64,000 nt of DNA, from the NCBI GenBank assembly GCA_949741925.1, contig CATJOY010000056.1:113174-177173 (forward strand). Reading direction: 5' to 3'. Under the pieces are notes generated by a model. The model saw only the letters and a program-made list of their open reading frames with translations, was not told the origin of the DNA and did no database searches. Within the stretch, counting starts at the first letter, position 1, and each line of letters starts with the position of its first letter. Below are positions 49,280 through 59,277 of this stretch, piece by piece. The translations under genes and the position numbers were made by a program. The DNA comes from an uncultured Desulfovibrionaceae bacterium (lineage in GTDB: Bacteria; Desulfobacterota; Desulfovibrionia; Desulfovibrionales; Desulfovibrionaceae).

Positions 49280-50815
49280 CTACGAACCCTCCGGCTCCTC
49301 ATCAACAGGCGTTGTGCCGCACAGCCGTTCTATGCGCCGGATGCCCGTATGGTCCATAATGAGCCTGAAGGCCGTGCAGCTTTGCATACCGTCAAAGGCA
49401 TACCGGCGCACCACATGCACAGGGTAGGTCTTTATTCCCGAAGCCAGGCGGCAACGCGGGGTGCCGCCTGAGGTATCGAGCGCCGGTATGCTTTCTCTGG
49501 TTCCGTCCATGTTGCGGACAAGTTCGGAAAGATCTATTCTGGTGATATCCACGATGCCCCGGGCGTCGGCTCCCGGCGTGATCATCGGCCGCACCCAAAT
49601 ACGCTTGCGATAATACATGATTTCTTCATAAGGGCTGAGAAACGGCAGTTCATGGGCCGTAACCTCGCGCATGGCCCGTACTTCCGGCGGCACATGGCGC
49701 TGTTCCATGAAGTCGAAAATTTCCCGACAACGGCCAAGCGGGGCAAGCCCCTGGTAGATGACCAACCCCCGATCCGAAACCCGGCGTCGGAACAGGGAGT
49801 TCATGTATTCGCGCAAAATATCCTTAAGCCGGTCCTTAAAAATATAGCTGACCACCAAGGCCGCGAACAACGGCGCGCTGATTGCCCCGTAACGGGCCTG
49901 CCAGACAAAGGCAATCAGGGTGGCAAAGATCATGGAAAGGGCTGCGGCAATGCCGTAGGCTACATGCTGTACCAGCGCCCCCTCGCGCTTGCTGCGTATC
50001 TCCAAAAACAACGGGCTGTTCATATAGCGTTTCAGGGCTTGGCGGCGGGCCATGTAGGCCTCGTTATCCCCTTCCAGGTCGGGAGTTGAATCCGCCGCTA
50101 TAGCGGCGCGGCGTTTCGCGCCCAGCTCGATCAAGGCCACAAGGGCTTCTCTGGCCCGCGGCAGATCCGGGTCTTCCCCAGTGGAGCCGCCGTTTCCGCC
50201 TTCGGGCTTTTTCTCCAGAGAGCGCAGCAAAAGCAGCCCGCAGGAGGAGGCCTGATCAGAACAATATTCTTTCATCGCATCGAGGTACGGCGGCACATCG
50301 CCGCCGCAGCCCTTGCCCAGGGCCCAGACCTGGTTCATAATCTCCCGGATCTCCCCTGCGAACGCGGCGATGGCTCCAGCCTTTCCCCAGCGCGTCAGGC
50401 TGCGTGTTTTCTCAAGCAACGATCGTTGAAAGGCCATACTAAAGGCCTTGGCGGTCTGCTCTTGGGCCGCCAGATGTTTTTTATCATCAGCGCTGAAGGT
50501 TGCGGCGTCAAAAAAAGTCGGGAACCGGGCCGCGTACTCCTGGAGCTTTTCCAGCAGCCCGCCCGGGGCGGCAAGCTGGGCCAGAGTAAATGAAGGCCCC
50601 TGGAGCCGGATGTAGTTTTTGAGCGAGCGGTAAAAATGCGATTTGGGAAAAGTCAGACGATTGATATTCAGGCTGGCCGGAATATACATAAAGGTTTCCG
50701 ACGTATAACGGTTGGCCCTGCCCCCTTCAGGAAAAGGCAGCCGCTGCCGGAACTCCAATTGCAGCGCATCATGGACGCGGATGCGCTCATCAAGCATTGC
50801 TATAGGTATAGTCAT
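49280..50815 (-). CDS. Unknown membrane protein coupled to mtaB
   Basis: Encodes 511 residues from the ATG overlapping the mtaB stop (ATGA); the longest frame reaches back into mtaB. Residues 1-270 appear soluble and helical, two transmembrane segments follow at about residues 285-330 (AAALSMIFATLIAFVW and AISAPLFAALVVSYIF), and a soluble C-terminal part has DRGLVIYQGL and HELPFLSPYEEIMYYRKRIW. The family is not recognised. Coupling with mtaB may only reflect operon packing. Confidence 0.75.
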   Translation of the reverse strand: MTIPIAMLDERIRVHDALQLEFRQRLPFPEGGRANRYTSETFMYIPASLNINRLTFPKSHFYRSLKNYIRLQGPSFTLAQLAAPGGLLEKLQEYAARFPTFFDAATFSADDKKHLAAQEQTAKAFSMAFQRSLLEKTRSLTRWGKAGAIAAFAGEIREIMNQVWALGKGCGGDVPPYLDAMKEYCSDQASSCGLLLLRSLEKKPEGGNGGSTGEDPDLPRAREALVALIELGAKRRAAIAADSTPDLEGDNEAYMARRQALKRYMNSPLFLEIRSKREGALVQHVAYGIAAALSMIFATLIAFVWQARYGAISAPLFAALVVSYIFKDRLKDILREYMNSLFRRRVSDRGLVIYQGLAPLGRCREIFDFMEQRHVPPEVRAMREVTAHELPFLSPYEEIMYYRKRIWVRPMITPGADARGIVDITRIDLSELVRNMDGTRESIPALDTSGGTPRCRLASGIKTYPVHVVRRYAFDGMQSCTAFRLIMDHTGIRRIERLCGTTPVDEEPEGS

Positions 50816-52257
50816 GATAACGCCGTTACAACTAAACTCCCGTTCTCGACAGCCACGGGTTTTGCCGCGAGTAACTCCCGCCCCCCGCAAGGATCCTGGG
50901 GGCGAACCGGGCCTGAGAACCGACACTCTACATACAATTCGTTGATTCCTCCAGGCCGGGGGCCCTCTTCTCCAGCCACCATGACCACAGGAAGCGCTGC
51001 ATTTCGCTGCAAAAAAGCCTCCCGGGCCGCGGCGAAAATACTCCGGAGCCTGGCGGCCCGGTCTTTTTTCTCCGCAGGGGGCACCTGATCCACCATACCC
51101 GCCGCAACGGTGCCCGGCCGTTTGGAATACGGAAAGACATGAGCATAGCTGAAAGGCAAAGCCTTGCAAAGCGCTTCGGTTGTTGAGGCTTCCTCACTGC
51201 TTTCTCCGGGAAAGCCCGTCAGAATATCTGCGCCCAGCCCGAAGATCGGCCAAATGTGCTGAAGATCCGCAAAAAAAGCGCAGAGCCCATCCGGCGAATA
51301 GTGCCCCCGCCCCATGCGCCGCAACACACTTGTGCTCCCGCTCTGTAAGGAAAGATGCAGGTGCGGGGCAACCAGACGGCTGCGCCCCAAGCTTTCCAGA
51401 GCCCGTTCCCCTAATTGCCCCGGCTCCAGCGAGCTAAGGCGCAAACGAGCCCGGCCAGCCCATTCCGGAGCCATTTCACGTTCCAGCAAATCTACCAAAT
51501 CCCAGAAATCGTGCCGAGGACGCAGATCCCGCCCATATTGGGCTAGATTCACGCCGTTAACGATCAATTCCCGGAACCCCGCCCGTAAAAGCCGCTTGGC
51601 TTCAGCCAACGTCTCCTCCGGCGGTCTGCTTCTGGATGGACCTCGACTAAAGGGCACGATACAATACGCGCAGTGGTGGGAACAGCCGTCCTGAACTTTG
51701 AGCACGGCCCGGGAACGGTCATAGCTCCCGATAGCGAAGGGCGGATAGACAGCACGCCTTTGCGCAGCCGAGCTATCCGCCTGAAGCGGACGGCCGGGGC
51801 ACAAGGGGGCACGGCCTCCACATTCCAAAGCCTTTTCCTTGCCTTCCGGTTCTCCCCTTCCTCTGCCCGCCCCTGCCGCCTCAAGGCCGAAAGCAAAGGA
51901 CTCTCCAAGGAACGGGGGAAAATGGAGCAGATCCGCTTTATTTTCCTGCGGCACCACCCAGGAGACCCCCGGAAGGGCGGCCAACTCGCCCTCGAACACC
52001 TGAGCCGCACACCCGGTGACCACAATGCGGGCTGCCGGCGCAGCCCGAAAAGCGCGGGACACGGCCGCTCGAACATCAGCTACGGCCTTGGCCGTAACAG
52101 CGCAGGAATTGATACAGATGACCGAGGCCCCGGCCGGCTCCCGGCTTTCGACCATGCCCGAAGCCAGCCAGGCCTCACGCAGGGCCTGGCTTTCATACTG
52201 GTTCACCTTGCAGCCAAGGGTGATAATGCAAAAAGCCCGCCGGGGCGTGGTCGTCAT
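50812..52257 (-). CDS. mtaB: tRNA t6A37 methylthiotransferase MtaB (MiaB family)
   Basis: Encodes 481 residues. Adds a methylthio group to t6A37 of tRNAs. The N-terminal domain has ITLGCKVNQYESQ with its cluster cysteine, the radical SAM core has CSHHCAYCIVPFSRGPSRSR (CxxxCxxC), and GFPGESSEEA and a TRAM-like tail follow. The CKVNQYE form is typical of MtaB. A roughly 60-residue insert near 115-175 is longer than usual and Gly/Pro-rich. Confidence 0.93.
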   Translation of the reverse strand: MTTTPRRAFCIITLGCKVNQYESQALREAWLASGMVESREPAGASVICINSCAVTAKAVADVRAAVSRAFRAAPAARIVVTGCAAQVFEGELAALPGVSWVVPQENKADLLHFPPFLGESFAFGLEAAGAGRGRGEPEGKEKALECGGRAPLCPGRPLQADSSAAQRRAVYPPFAIGSYDRSRAVLKVQDGCSHHCAYCIVPFSRGPSRSRPPEETLAEAKRLLRAGFRELIVNGVNLAQYGRDLRPRHDFWDLVDLLEREMAPEWAGRARLRLSSLEPGQLGERALESLGRSRLVAPHLHLSLQSGSTSVLRRMGRGHYSPDGLCAFFADLQHIWPIFGLGADILTGFPGESSEEASTTEALCKALPFSYAHVFPYSKRPGTVAAGMVDQVPPAEKKDRAARLRSIFAAAREAFLQRNAALPVVMVAGEEGPRPGGINELYVECRFSGPVRPQDPCGGRELLAAKPVAVENGSLVVTALS

Positions 52258-52279
52258 TGCGCTCCTCCGTATCGATTTA

Positions 52280-53818
52280 TCAAGGGGTTTCCGGAAGGAT
52301 TGCCAGCCCGGTTATGCGATCCAGCAGGCTGGCCGGGCTGCTGATACGCGGGTGGTCCGCACCCGGCCGCAGGCTGGTAACCACAGCCTTGCCGATAACT
52401 GCCCTTTCCGATACGGGTTTGCCGGAAGCGTCGTTTTTTGTATCGCTCACTACCCTAAGGCCCCACAGCGAGTGGAACATAACAGGCACATCCTTGCCCC
52501 GAAGGGGATAGACCCCGAGATACAGGCCCACATGACCGGGCATGCGCACCAAAGAAAAGAAGGGTTTACCCCGCTCTGCGAAAAGCGCTTCCTTCTCCTC
52601 AGGGGTAAGGCCCCGGGCATCCAGGATCTCGCCGGTTTTGCCCTGCTCCTGTGAATTCCTCGGCAGCCAGATGCCGAACGGGGTGAATAGATCGCGCAGC
52701 AGCGCGGAGCAATCCCGGTTTTCAAAAAGCCCGCCCCAGCCGTAGGGCTGCCCCATCATAGCATTGCCCACGGCGGCCACCACGGAGGCCGTCAGGGGCA
52801 GGGGTTTGGCCGCGGCAACATCCTTGGGAACCCGAGCTCTTTTGACTAAGGCCGCGCCGTATTCATTGCGGGCAGGAAAAAGCAACACGCTTGAAGAGGC
52901 CCCTCCCTCCCCCGGGAGCAGGGGCAGCACTGTGCCGATATATCCCACGGCCGGAAGCGGCTTGCCCGTAACCTGGTCGCGCAGATCGGCGGTATCGGCC
53001 AGGGGCACGTTATCCCGCAGCAGCGCTGCCAGCGGCTGAGCCAGCCAGTACTCCATAAAAGCCTTATCCGGCACGGCCACGTCTGTTGCCGGGAGCCACC
53101 CCGCAACCAAACGAGTTTCCACATAAACCCAGGCTCCGTCCCGAGAGGTGTGGATAATCGAAACAGGGGTGCCCGGCCAAAGGGTCGAATTCTGAAGGTA
53201 ATCAAAGGGAAACCCTTCTCCTGCTTTGCGAGGATGGAGAAAATAGGGTTTATGCGTCGGCAGCCGCCTCAAATGGGCACTTTTGACGGTAATGCCCGGT
53301 TTGGCCGTCCCCTGCCTGCCCCGGTAGGCCTTGCGGTTGGCGTTATCCAGCAGTTCCTGCCAGGCCACGGGGTCAAGAGGCCTTAGATTCTCCCCGTACC
53401 CGAGCGCAGGGCTCAGATTTTTTTCCGCCTCAAATAGCTGGTCCGCCGTGGTGCTCGGGCGGCTGACCCGCCAGGGAGCAAAAAACCGGCTATTAAAGCG
53501 CCGATCCTCCCGAAGCTGAAGCGTTCGGGAAAGCAAGACGCCATCTCCGGGCAGTTCGGCCGCATATACAGAAAGATCCTGGGGAAAATCGGCCAGGTCG
53601 GCACAAACCACGGCATCCGGTTGCGCTGGGTCGGTGATATCCGGCCCTCCGGAACCAGTGGCCGCACAGCCGCCGAGAAGCAGGCCTAACACCAGCGGCC
53701 AAGCCCGGAACGACTGTAAAAAAAGCCTCGATCCCCTGCCGAAAAGCATTCCGCAACGGGGCGCGGGGGCATCATGGTTGCCCGGGCGTTTCCCCTCCAT
53801 GTTCTGAGGATTCATCAT
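52280..53818 (-). CDS. SH3b1/NlpC-P60-type peptidoglycan hydrolase lipoprotein
   Basis: Encodes up to 512 residues; a start at M24 gives a more normal signal peptide before the lipobox LLLGGC. SH3b1-like strands occur at about 165-265 (KSAHLRRLPTHKPYF, GTPVSIIHTSRDGAWVYVET), then an NlpC/P60 papain-like domain from about 350, with the catalytic Cys in NRDCSALLRDLF and His in MPGHVGLYLG. The long frame starts inside recD2; the overlap is ATGA. Confidence 0.9.
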   Translation of the reverse strand: MMNPQNMEGKRPGNHDAPAPRCGMLFGRGSRLFLQSFRAWPLVLGLLLGGCAATGSGGPDITDPAQPDAVVCADLADFPQDLSVYAAELPGDGVLLSRTLQLREDRRFNSRFFAPWRVSRPSTTADQLFEAEKNLSPALGYGENLRPLDPVAWQELLDNANRKAYRGRQGTAKPGITVKSAHLRRLPTHKPYFLHPRKAGEGFPFDYLQNSTLWPGTPVSIIHTSRDGAWVYVETRLVAGWLPATDVAVPDKAFMEYWLAQPLAALLRDNVPLADTADLRDQVTGKPLPAVGYIGTVLPLLPGEGGASSSVLLFPARNEYGAALVKRARVPKDVAAAKPLPLTASVVAAVGNAMMGQPYGWGGLFENRDCSALLRDLFTPFGIWLPRNSQEQGKTGEILDARGLTPEEKEALFAERGKPFFSLVRMPGHVGLYLGVYPLRGKDVPVMFHSLWGLRVVSDTKNDASGKPVSERAVIGKAVVTSLRPGADHPRISSPASLLDRITGLAILPETP

Positions 53819-56055
53819 TGCAATCCTTCGGCCAGCCTCTGGGCCAACCACGTATACCGTTTGCGCATCCGATTGTTAGCTACGGCCATGCCTACCGCTT
53901 TAGGCGAGCCGACCAGAACGACCAGTTTCCGGCCGCGGGTCACGCCGGTATAGAGCAAATTCCGCTGGAGCAGAACATAATGCTGGGTCATAACAGGCAG
54001 AACCACCGCCGGATACTCCGAGCCCTGGGATTTGTGCACAGAGATGGCATAGGCGGGCACGATCTCATCGAGTTCGTCAAACCCGTAAATGACGTTTTTA
54101 TCTTCGTAGCGCACGGTCAGTTCCCGCTCTTCGGCGTTGACGTAACAGATCCGGCCGATATCACCGTTAAAGACATCCTTATCATAATTGTTGCGGATCT
54201 GCATGACCTTATCATCAAGCCTGAACTGGCGCTCTCCTCGCTGGAGTTTAAGGCCCTGGGGGTTCAGGGCTGCCTGGAGCTTGAGGTTGAGCGCGGCTGC
54301 CCCGGCCGAGCCTTTGCGCATGGGGGTCAGCACTTGCACATCGTCCACGCTGTTCAGGCCGAAACGGCGAGGAATGTGCTCCCGAACCAAATCCACAATA
54401 AGGTCAGCGGCCTTTTCCGGATCTTCCTGACGGATAAAATAAAAATCCGTCAGACGGTCGCGGGGGTTCAACAGGTTGGGCACCTCTCCCCGGTTGATCT
54501 TGTGGGCATTGGTGATGATCTCGCTTTCGGCGGCCTGGCGAAACACTTCGGTGAGTTCGACCACCGGCACGGCGCCGGAGGCAATGATATCCCGCAACAC
54601 GTTGCCGGGGCCGACAGAAGGCAGTTGGTTACCATCGCCCACAAAAATAATCGTTGCGCCCAAGGGGACGGCCTTCAAGAGATGGTACATAAGCAACGTA
54701 TCCATCATTGAGGCCTCATCGATGACCAGCAACGAGCAGGATAAGGGGTTATCCTCGTTGCGCATGAAGCCGTCTTCACGGGGGCTATACTCCAGCAGGC
54801 GGTGGATGGTTCTGCCCTCCAGGCCGCTGGTTTCGGCCAGGCGCTTGGCGGCCCGGCCTGTGGGCGCAGCCAGCAGGATACGGCCTTTCTTGCTCTGAAA
54901 GGCCTTAATGATCGCATTGATAACTGTCGTTTTGCCTGTGCCGGGGCCGCCGGTGATGACCAGCACCTTGTGGTTCAGGGCGGCCAACACGGCTTCTTCC
55001 TGTTCCGGAGCCAATTCAATGGTCAGGCGGGAGAGGACGCCGGAAAGAGTTTCCTCAGGATCTTCAAAACGCAGGGATTTTGGGGAATGCATGATGCGTT
55101 TCAGGTAATACGCAATACCCTTTTCGCAGTGATGGTAGCGGGAGAGATAAACCCCCTCGTGAACCGCCCCTTCCTTATCGCGCAATTCCTCGATAACCAC
55201 CCGCTCCTCCGCGGCCAGCCCCTGAAGGGCCCGGCGGGGAAGTTCCGGCTCAATGCCGAGAATGGCGGAACACTCCTCAAGCAGGGCTTCCAGCGGATAG
55301 TAAACGTGCCCCTCCTCGGAAAGACGGTTCAGGGTGTAGAGGAGACCGGCTTCGGCGCGCAATTCGCTCTCGCGGGCAAAGCCCAACTTCATAGCCACGG
55401 CGTCGGCGGTGATGAAGCCGATGCCGTGAATATCCATGGCCAGGCGATACGGGTTCTCCCGGATGACTTCAAGAGAATCCTGACCGTAATGCCGGTAAAC
55501 GCGCACGGCATAGGCGGTGGAAACGCCGTGGGGCTGGAGAAACATGATGAGATCCCGAATGCCCATGTGCTGAGCCCAGGCACTCTTGATGGTCTCCATT
55601 TTTTTGGGAGTAATGCCTTTGACCTCACACAGCCGTTCCGGATTCTGGTCCAATACCTGAAAGGTCTCAGCGCCAAAGTGTTCCACAATGCGCTTGGCCA
55701 TGGCCTGACGTACGCCCTTGATCAAGCCTGAGGAGAGGTAATGCCGGATGCCTTCGGCTGTAGCCGGGAGCAGGTTCTCGTAACGTTCGATCTGAAACTG
55801 ACGGCCGAAACGGGCGTTTTCTACCCAGCGCCCCGCGACGACGATTCCAACTCCGGGCTGAGGGTCATGCATGTGCCCGACCGCGGTAAAGATATCGCCT
55901 TTCTTTTCCGGCCTCATTCTGAAAACGGTATAGCCGTTTTCCTCATTATGAAAGACCACACGATCCAGGGAACCTCGAATTTCCTCAAGATTTTCCTGGA
56001 GGGCAAGTTGTTCCGCCGCGCGTGGCGTGGCTGCGGCATCAGGCTTGCGGGGCAT
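53815..56055 (-). CDS. recD2: RecD2-family SF1B helicase
   Basis: Encodes 746 residues. An N-terminal OB-like domain, two helix-hairpin-helix regions, then two RecA-like domains: ITGGPGTGKTTVINA (Walker A), LLVIDEASMMDTLL (Walker B), VGDGNQLPSVGPGNVL, and the C-terminal VHKSQGSEYPAVVLP. RecD2 acts outside RecBCD in DNA repair. Four bases separate it from the thioesterase gene. Confidence 0.94.
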   Translation of the reverse strand: MPRKPDAAATPRAAEQLALQENLEEIRGSLDRVVFHNEENGYTVFRMRPEKKGDIFTAVGHMHDPQPGVGIVVAGRWVENARFGRQFQIERYENLLPATAEGIRHYLSSGLIKGVRQAMAKRIVEHFGAETFQVLDQNPERLCEVKGITPKKMETIKSAWAQHMGIRDLIMFLQPHGVSTAYAVRVYRHYGQDSLEVIRENPYRLAMDIHGIGFITADAVAMKLGFARESELRAEAGLLYTLNRLSEEGHVYYPLEALLEECSAILGIEPELPRRALQGLAAEERVVIEELRDKEGAVHEGVYLSRYHHCEKGIAYYLKRIMHSPKSLRFEDPEETLSGVLSRLTIELAPEQEEAVLAALNHKVLVITGGPGTGKTTVINAIIKAFQSKKGRILLAAPTGRAAKRLAETSGLEGRTIHRLLEYSPREDGFMRNEDNPLSCSLLVIDEASMMDTLLMYHLLKAVPLGATIIFVGDGNQLPSVGPGNVLRDIIASGAVPVVELTEVFRQAAESEIITNAHKINRGEVPNLLNPRDRLTDFYFIRQEDPEKAADLIVDLVREHIPRRFGLNSVDDVQVLTPMRKGSAGAAALNLKLQAALNPQGLKLQRGERQFRLDDKVMQIRNNYDKDVFNGDIGRICYVNAEERELTVRYEDKNVIYGFDELDEIVPAYAISVHKSQGSEYPAVVLPVMTQHYVLLQRNLLYTGVTRGRKLVVLVGSPKAVGMAVANNRMRKRYTWLAQRLAEGLQ

Positions 56056-56058
56056 GGC

Positions 56059-56472
56059 CTACTCGCTGAAAAGCCGTTTGAGCCAATCGGGCACGGCAAC
56101 GGGCCTGCCCGTGGGGGAAACCATGGCGTGTTGCGTAGTGCCGGTAGTGAGCAAACGCTTTTTTTCCTCGTCATAAATGGCGTAGCTGAAGGTAACCGAG
56201 GCCCTGCCCCACGCGCTGATCCCGACGCGCACCCGGAGCAGATCGTCGTAACGAGCCGGCGCGCGATAGCGGCAGGTGGCCTCGCGTACCGGCAGAATGA
56301 TCCCCCGCTTTTCCACTTCGGCATACGACATGCCCCGGGTCCGGATAAACTCACTTCGGGCCCGCTCAAAAATATGCAGATACTCAGCGTAGTACAAAAC
56401 TCCCATGGCGTCGGTTTCGCCATAGGAAACGCGGTGAGAACACCAACTATCGGGGGTGGGAAAATCCGTCAT
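56059..56472 (-). CDS. Hotdog-fold acyl-CoA thioesterase (YbgC/4HBT type)
   Basis: Encodes 137 residues. The catalytic Asp is in SYGETDAMGVLYYAEYLHIF, the family signature. Hydrolyses acyl-CoA; substrate unknown. In a short minus-strand operon before recD2. The 130 bases to the divergent mltA must hold both promoters. Confidence 0.92.
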   Translation of the reverse strand: MTDFPTPDSWCSHRVSYGETDAMGVLYYAEYLHIFERARSEFIRTRGMSYAEVEKRGIILPVREATCRYRAPARYDDLLRVRVGISAWGRASVTFSYAIYDEEKKRLLTTGTTQHAMVSPTGRPVAVPDWLKRLFSE

Positions 56473-56603
56473 AGTGCTTCCTTTCGGACAGGCCTGAAAC
56501 GCCGGCGCAACAGCGCTGTTGCCAAAACAGCCGGGCCGGGCTATGTCTGATTCATAGAACGCGTTGTTCTTTACCTTTCAAACGTCCAGGCGGCAAGCCT
56601 CTT

Positions 56604-57779
56604 ATGCTGACACGCGCTTTCAGATCATTATTGCTCGCGGCGCTCTGCCTGTTTTTCATCGCGGGATGTCTGAGCCGGATTTCCGGCTCGGATAGCGGTT
56701 CAAGCGCCTCCACAACGGCTTCCAGGGGAGCGCCCCTACCCCGGTTTTTTACGCCTCTGGAAACCGGGGACACCATCGAACTCACCGCGCAACAGGCCCG
56801 AGAAGCGGCAAGACTTCTGGTTCCGGCCTCGCAGGGATTGCGTTCCTGGAAAGATCTCACCTTTCCCGTTGACCAAAGCCTGTCCGCTATCGCGGGCAAA
56901 ACCGGCTCAGCTCTGGCGCGGCCCGGCCTGACCGTAACCTGGGAAGACCTGGCCGCGGGGCTCGCGCTCTTAAAAAGCCTGCTGCCCCGCCTGGATGCGG
57001 ACCCCACCCTCCTGGCCTCCTCGTTCCGTTGGGTGCGGCTTGGCCCCGACTTCGAGTTCACCGGGTATTATGAGCCGACGCTCCAGGCCCGCAGACGCCC
57101 TGAAAAGGGCCTTGCCTATCCCCTCTACCGAGTGCCGCCGGATCTGAAAAAAAACCTGCCCTACCACGACCGGGCAGCGATTGACCGCAAAGGCGTGCTC
57201 ACGGGAAAAGGCCTGGAAATCGCCTATGTTGATGAGACCGACGCCTATTTCCTGCACGTGCAGGGCTCAGGCAGGCTCAGTTTCCCGGATGGCACCTCCA
57301 CCCATGTGCTGTATGCCGGTAAAAACAACCGGGAATACGTATCGCTGGCTCGGGTTATGCGTGAAGAAGGTCTGTTGCCCGAAGGCGGTTCCAGCATGAA
57401 GGCCATCCGGGGCTATCTTGCCGCCAATCCCCACGAACGTTCCCGACTGTTCGACCAAAACCCCAGCTACGTCTTTTTCCGCGAAGCGGAGCGCGGCCCT
57501 ATCGGGGGCATGGGCCGCCCGTTGACGCCCTATGTCAGCACTGCCGTTGACCGGCGCATTCTGCCTTACGGCGCCCTGACCATGGTCTCCCTGCCCCTGC
57601 CGGATAGGGACGGCAAGCCGGCTATTCCCTTTCACGCCCTGACCCTGCCCCAAGATACCGGCGGTGCCATCAAGGGCCACCGCATTGATCTCTTTTGCGG
57701 CCCTGGCGATATTGCCGCCCATATCGCCGGGCATCTGGACGCCAACGGGGCGGTTTACCTGCTGCTCCCCCGCCGATAA
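56604..57779 (+). CDS. mltA: Membrane-bound lytic murein transglycosylase A
   Basis: Encodes 391 residues. The lipobox FIAGC puts the lipidated cysteine at residue 22. The MltA domain (FTGYYEPTLQARR, VQGSGRLSFPDG) is followed by a 3D domain with the catalytic aspartate in PQDTGGAIKGHRIDLFCG. Cuts glycan strands with 1,6-anhydro product formation. Confidence 0.95.
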   Translation: MLTRAFRSLLLAALCLFFIAGCLSRISGSDSGSSASTTASRGAPLPRFFTPLETGDTIELTAQQAREAARLLVPASQGLRSWKDLTFPVDQSLSAIAGKTGSALARPGLTVTWEDLAAGLALLKSLLPRLDADPTLLASSFRWVRLGPDFEFTGYYEPTLQARRRPEKGLAYPLYRVPPDLKKNLPYHDRAAIDRKGVLTGKGLEIAYVDETDAYFLHVQGSGRLSFPDGTSTHVLYAGKNNREYVSLARVMREEGLLPEGGSSMKAIRGYLAANPHERSRLFDQNPSYVFFREAERGPIGGMGRPLTPYVSTAVDRRILPYGALTMVSLPLPDRDGKPAIPFHALTLPQDTGGAIKGHRIDLFCGPGDIAAHIAGHLDANGAVYLLLPRR

Positions 57780-57789
57780 AGGAAAACCC

Positions 57790-58806
57790 ATGTCCAGACT
57801 TTCAGTTCTCTTTGCCGCCGTGCTCTTTCTCCTGCTTCTCGTGCCCGGCCCGACCGCCCGGCCTGCCCGCGCCGCCACGGAATTGACTGTATACACCGCT
57901 GTGGAGGTGGAACTGCTGACGCCCTATAAACGCTCCTTTGAGGCTGCCTTTCCGGGCATCACTATTGCCTGGACCCGCGATTCGGGAGGGGTTATCACCT
58001 CTCGACTGCTGGCGGAAAAGAATGCTCCCAAGGCAGATGTCGTCTTCGGTTTGACCTCTTCGGGCATTGCGGCCTTGCAGGCTGAAGGCCTCATCGAGCC
58101 CTACGCCCCGGCGAACCTTGCCGCGGTCAGCCCGGAAATGCGGGAAAACGCTGATCCCCCGGCCTGGATCGCCATCAGTTCTTGCCCGTTGGCCTTCTGT
58201 ATCAATAAACGCGAAGCACAGCGCCTGGAACTACCCCTGCCCCGCACTTGGGAGGATCTTATAAACCCTGTCTACCGGGGTCATATCGTCATGCCGGATC
58301 CGGCCTCCTCGGGCACGGCCTTTGCCATGATCGCCCATATCATTCAAGCCTGGGGCGAAGCCAAGGCCTGGCCATACTTTGAAGCGCTGCACCAGAACGT
58401 AGCCCTGTACACCCACTCGGGTTCCCAGCCGGCTGAAATGGCCGCCAAGGGCGAAACAGCCATCGGCATTTCCCAAGAGGCCTTTACCCAAACCCTCATC
58501 CGACGCGGCGCGCCGCTTGTGACCGCCATTCCCCACAACCCCACCCCGGTAGATCTGGAACTCTGCGCCATCATCAAGGGCACGCCTAAGACGGAAGCCG
58601 CCCGCAAGCTCATGGACTGGGCCGCCTCCGCCGGCACGGCAGATATTGTAGGGCCGCGCCGCTGTCTGACTGTTTTGACAAGCCCCTCCACGTCGGAACT
58701 CCGCGAGACTATGGCCGGAGGCGCCGCCTACGATTTTACCCGCGCCGCAGGCGAAAGGGATGCTATCCTCAAACGTTGGCGAGAAATGACCGGCAAGAAT
58801 CGCTAG
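57790..58806 (+). CDS. Family 1-type periplasmic binding protein, 2-aminoethylphosphonate/iron-like
   Basis: Encodes 338 residues from the ATG ten bases after mltA. A signal peptide (about 1-27) is followed by an FbpA/PhnS-like fold: LTVYTAVEVELLTPYKRSFE, ITIAWTRDSGGVITSRLLAE and PKADVVFGLTSSGI. The pattern around TRDSGG and the FGL strand resembles 2-aminoethylphosphonate receptors, but ferric-iron receptors share it. No permease or ATPase is beside it. The ligand is unproven. Confidence 0.85.
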   Translation: MSRLSVLFAAVLFLLLLVPGPTARPARAATELTVYTAVEVELLTPYKRSFEAAFPGITIAWTRDSGGVITSRLLAEKNAPKADVVFGLTSSGIAALQAEGLIEPYAPANLAAVSPEMRENADPPAWIAISSCPLAFCINKREAQRLELPLPRTWEDLINPVYRGHIVMPDPASSGTAFAMIAHIIQAWGEAKAWPYFEALHQNVALYTHSGSQPAEMAAKGETAIGISQEAFTQTLIRRGAPLVTAIPHNPTPVDLELCAIIKGTPKTEAARKLMDWAASAGTADIVGPRRCLTVLTSPSTSELRETMAGGAAYDFTRAAGERDAILKRWREMTGKNR

Positions 58807-59277
58807 GGCAAAATATCTCTTGCGTGAAAAGCCGCCCGAATTTCACGGCATGCCGCTTCTTTCCTTTGCAGGGCACAGGTGTATCATGCCTGCGCCCCCT
58901 TTTGTTTCTCTGCAAAAGGAGCTTCTCGCGGAAGACAGAAAAAAGCCTCCCCCCCGCCGGGGGCATGGGGACTGGAGCCCCGGGCGGCATATAGCATAAA
59001 AACCTTACAGAGTACTTGGTGTTCAGGCCACCAGGGCAGTTCCGCCTTTGCAGCAGGGGCCGCCTCCCGATTTGCGGCAAACCTGGCAGCCTTATTTTAC
59101 CGTGCACTATTCTCGCGATACCCTCACTTTGCCCCGGACGCTGTGCTCGACAAGCATTTTTTTATACCGAACGTCTCACAAAACGCCCTTTTTTCTTGTG
59201 TTCATGAACGTCCTCTGCTAAATAACTCCAGCCCATTAAAAAAATAATGGGACATTTTTGCGGTTGGAGATTCTGGT
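58807..59277 (+). promoter_or_regulatory. rpsA upstream region, candidate promoter and hairpin
   Basis: No gene in these 470 bases. A candidate promoter has TTGTGT (59196-59201), a 17-base spacer and TAAATA (59219-59224) with an extended TGC before it. A short hairpin CCCATTA/TAATGGG with a six-A loop is at 59232-59251, just before the GGAG of rpsA. Hairpins near rpsA starts can serve S1 autoregulation; this is inferred here. Confidence 0.45.

Noticed and set aside
50816..51169. Extended N terminus for the 511-residue membrane protein
   Set aside because: The extension is inside mtaB; the ATGA overlap gives a natural start.
53818..54711. 297-codon plus-strand frame opposite recD2
   Set aside because: Shadow frame without ribosome-binding site or protein-like composition.
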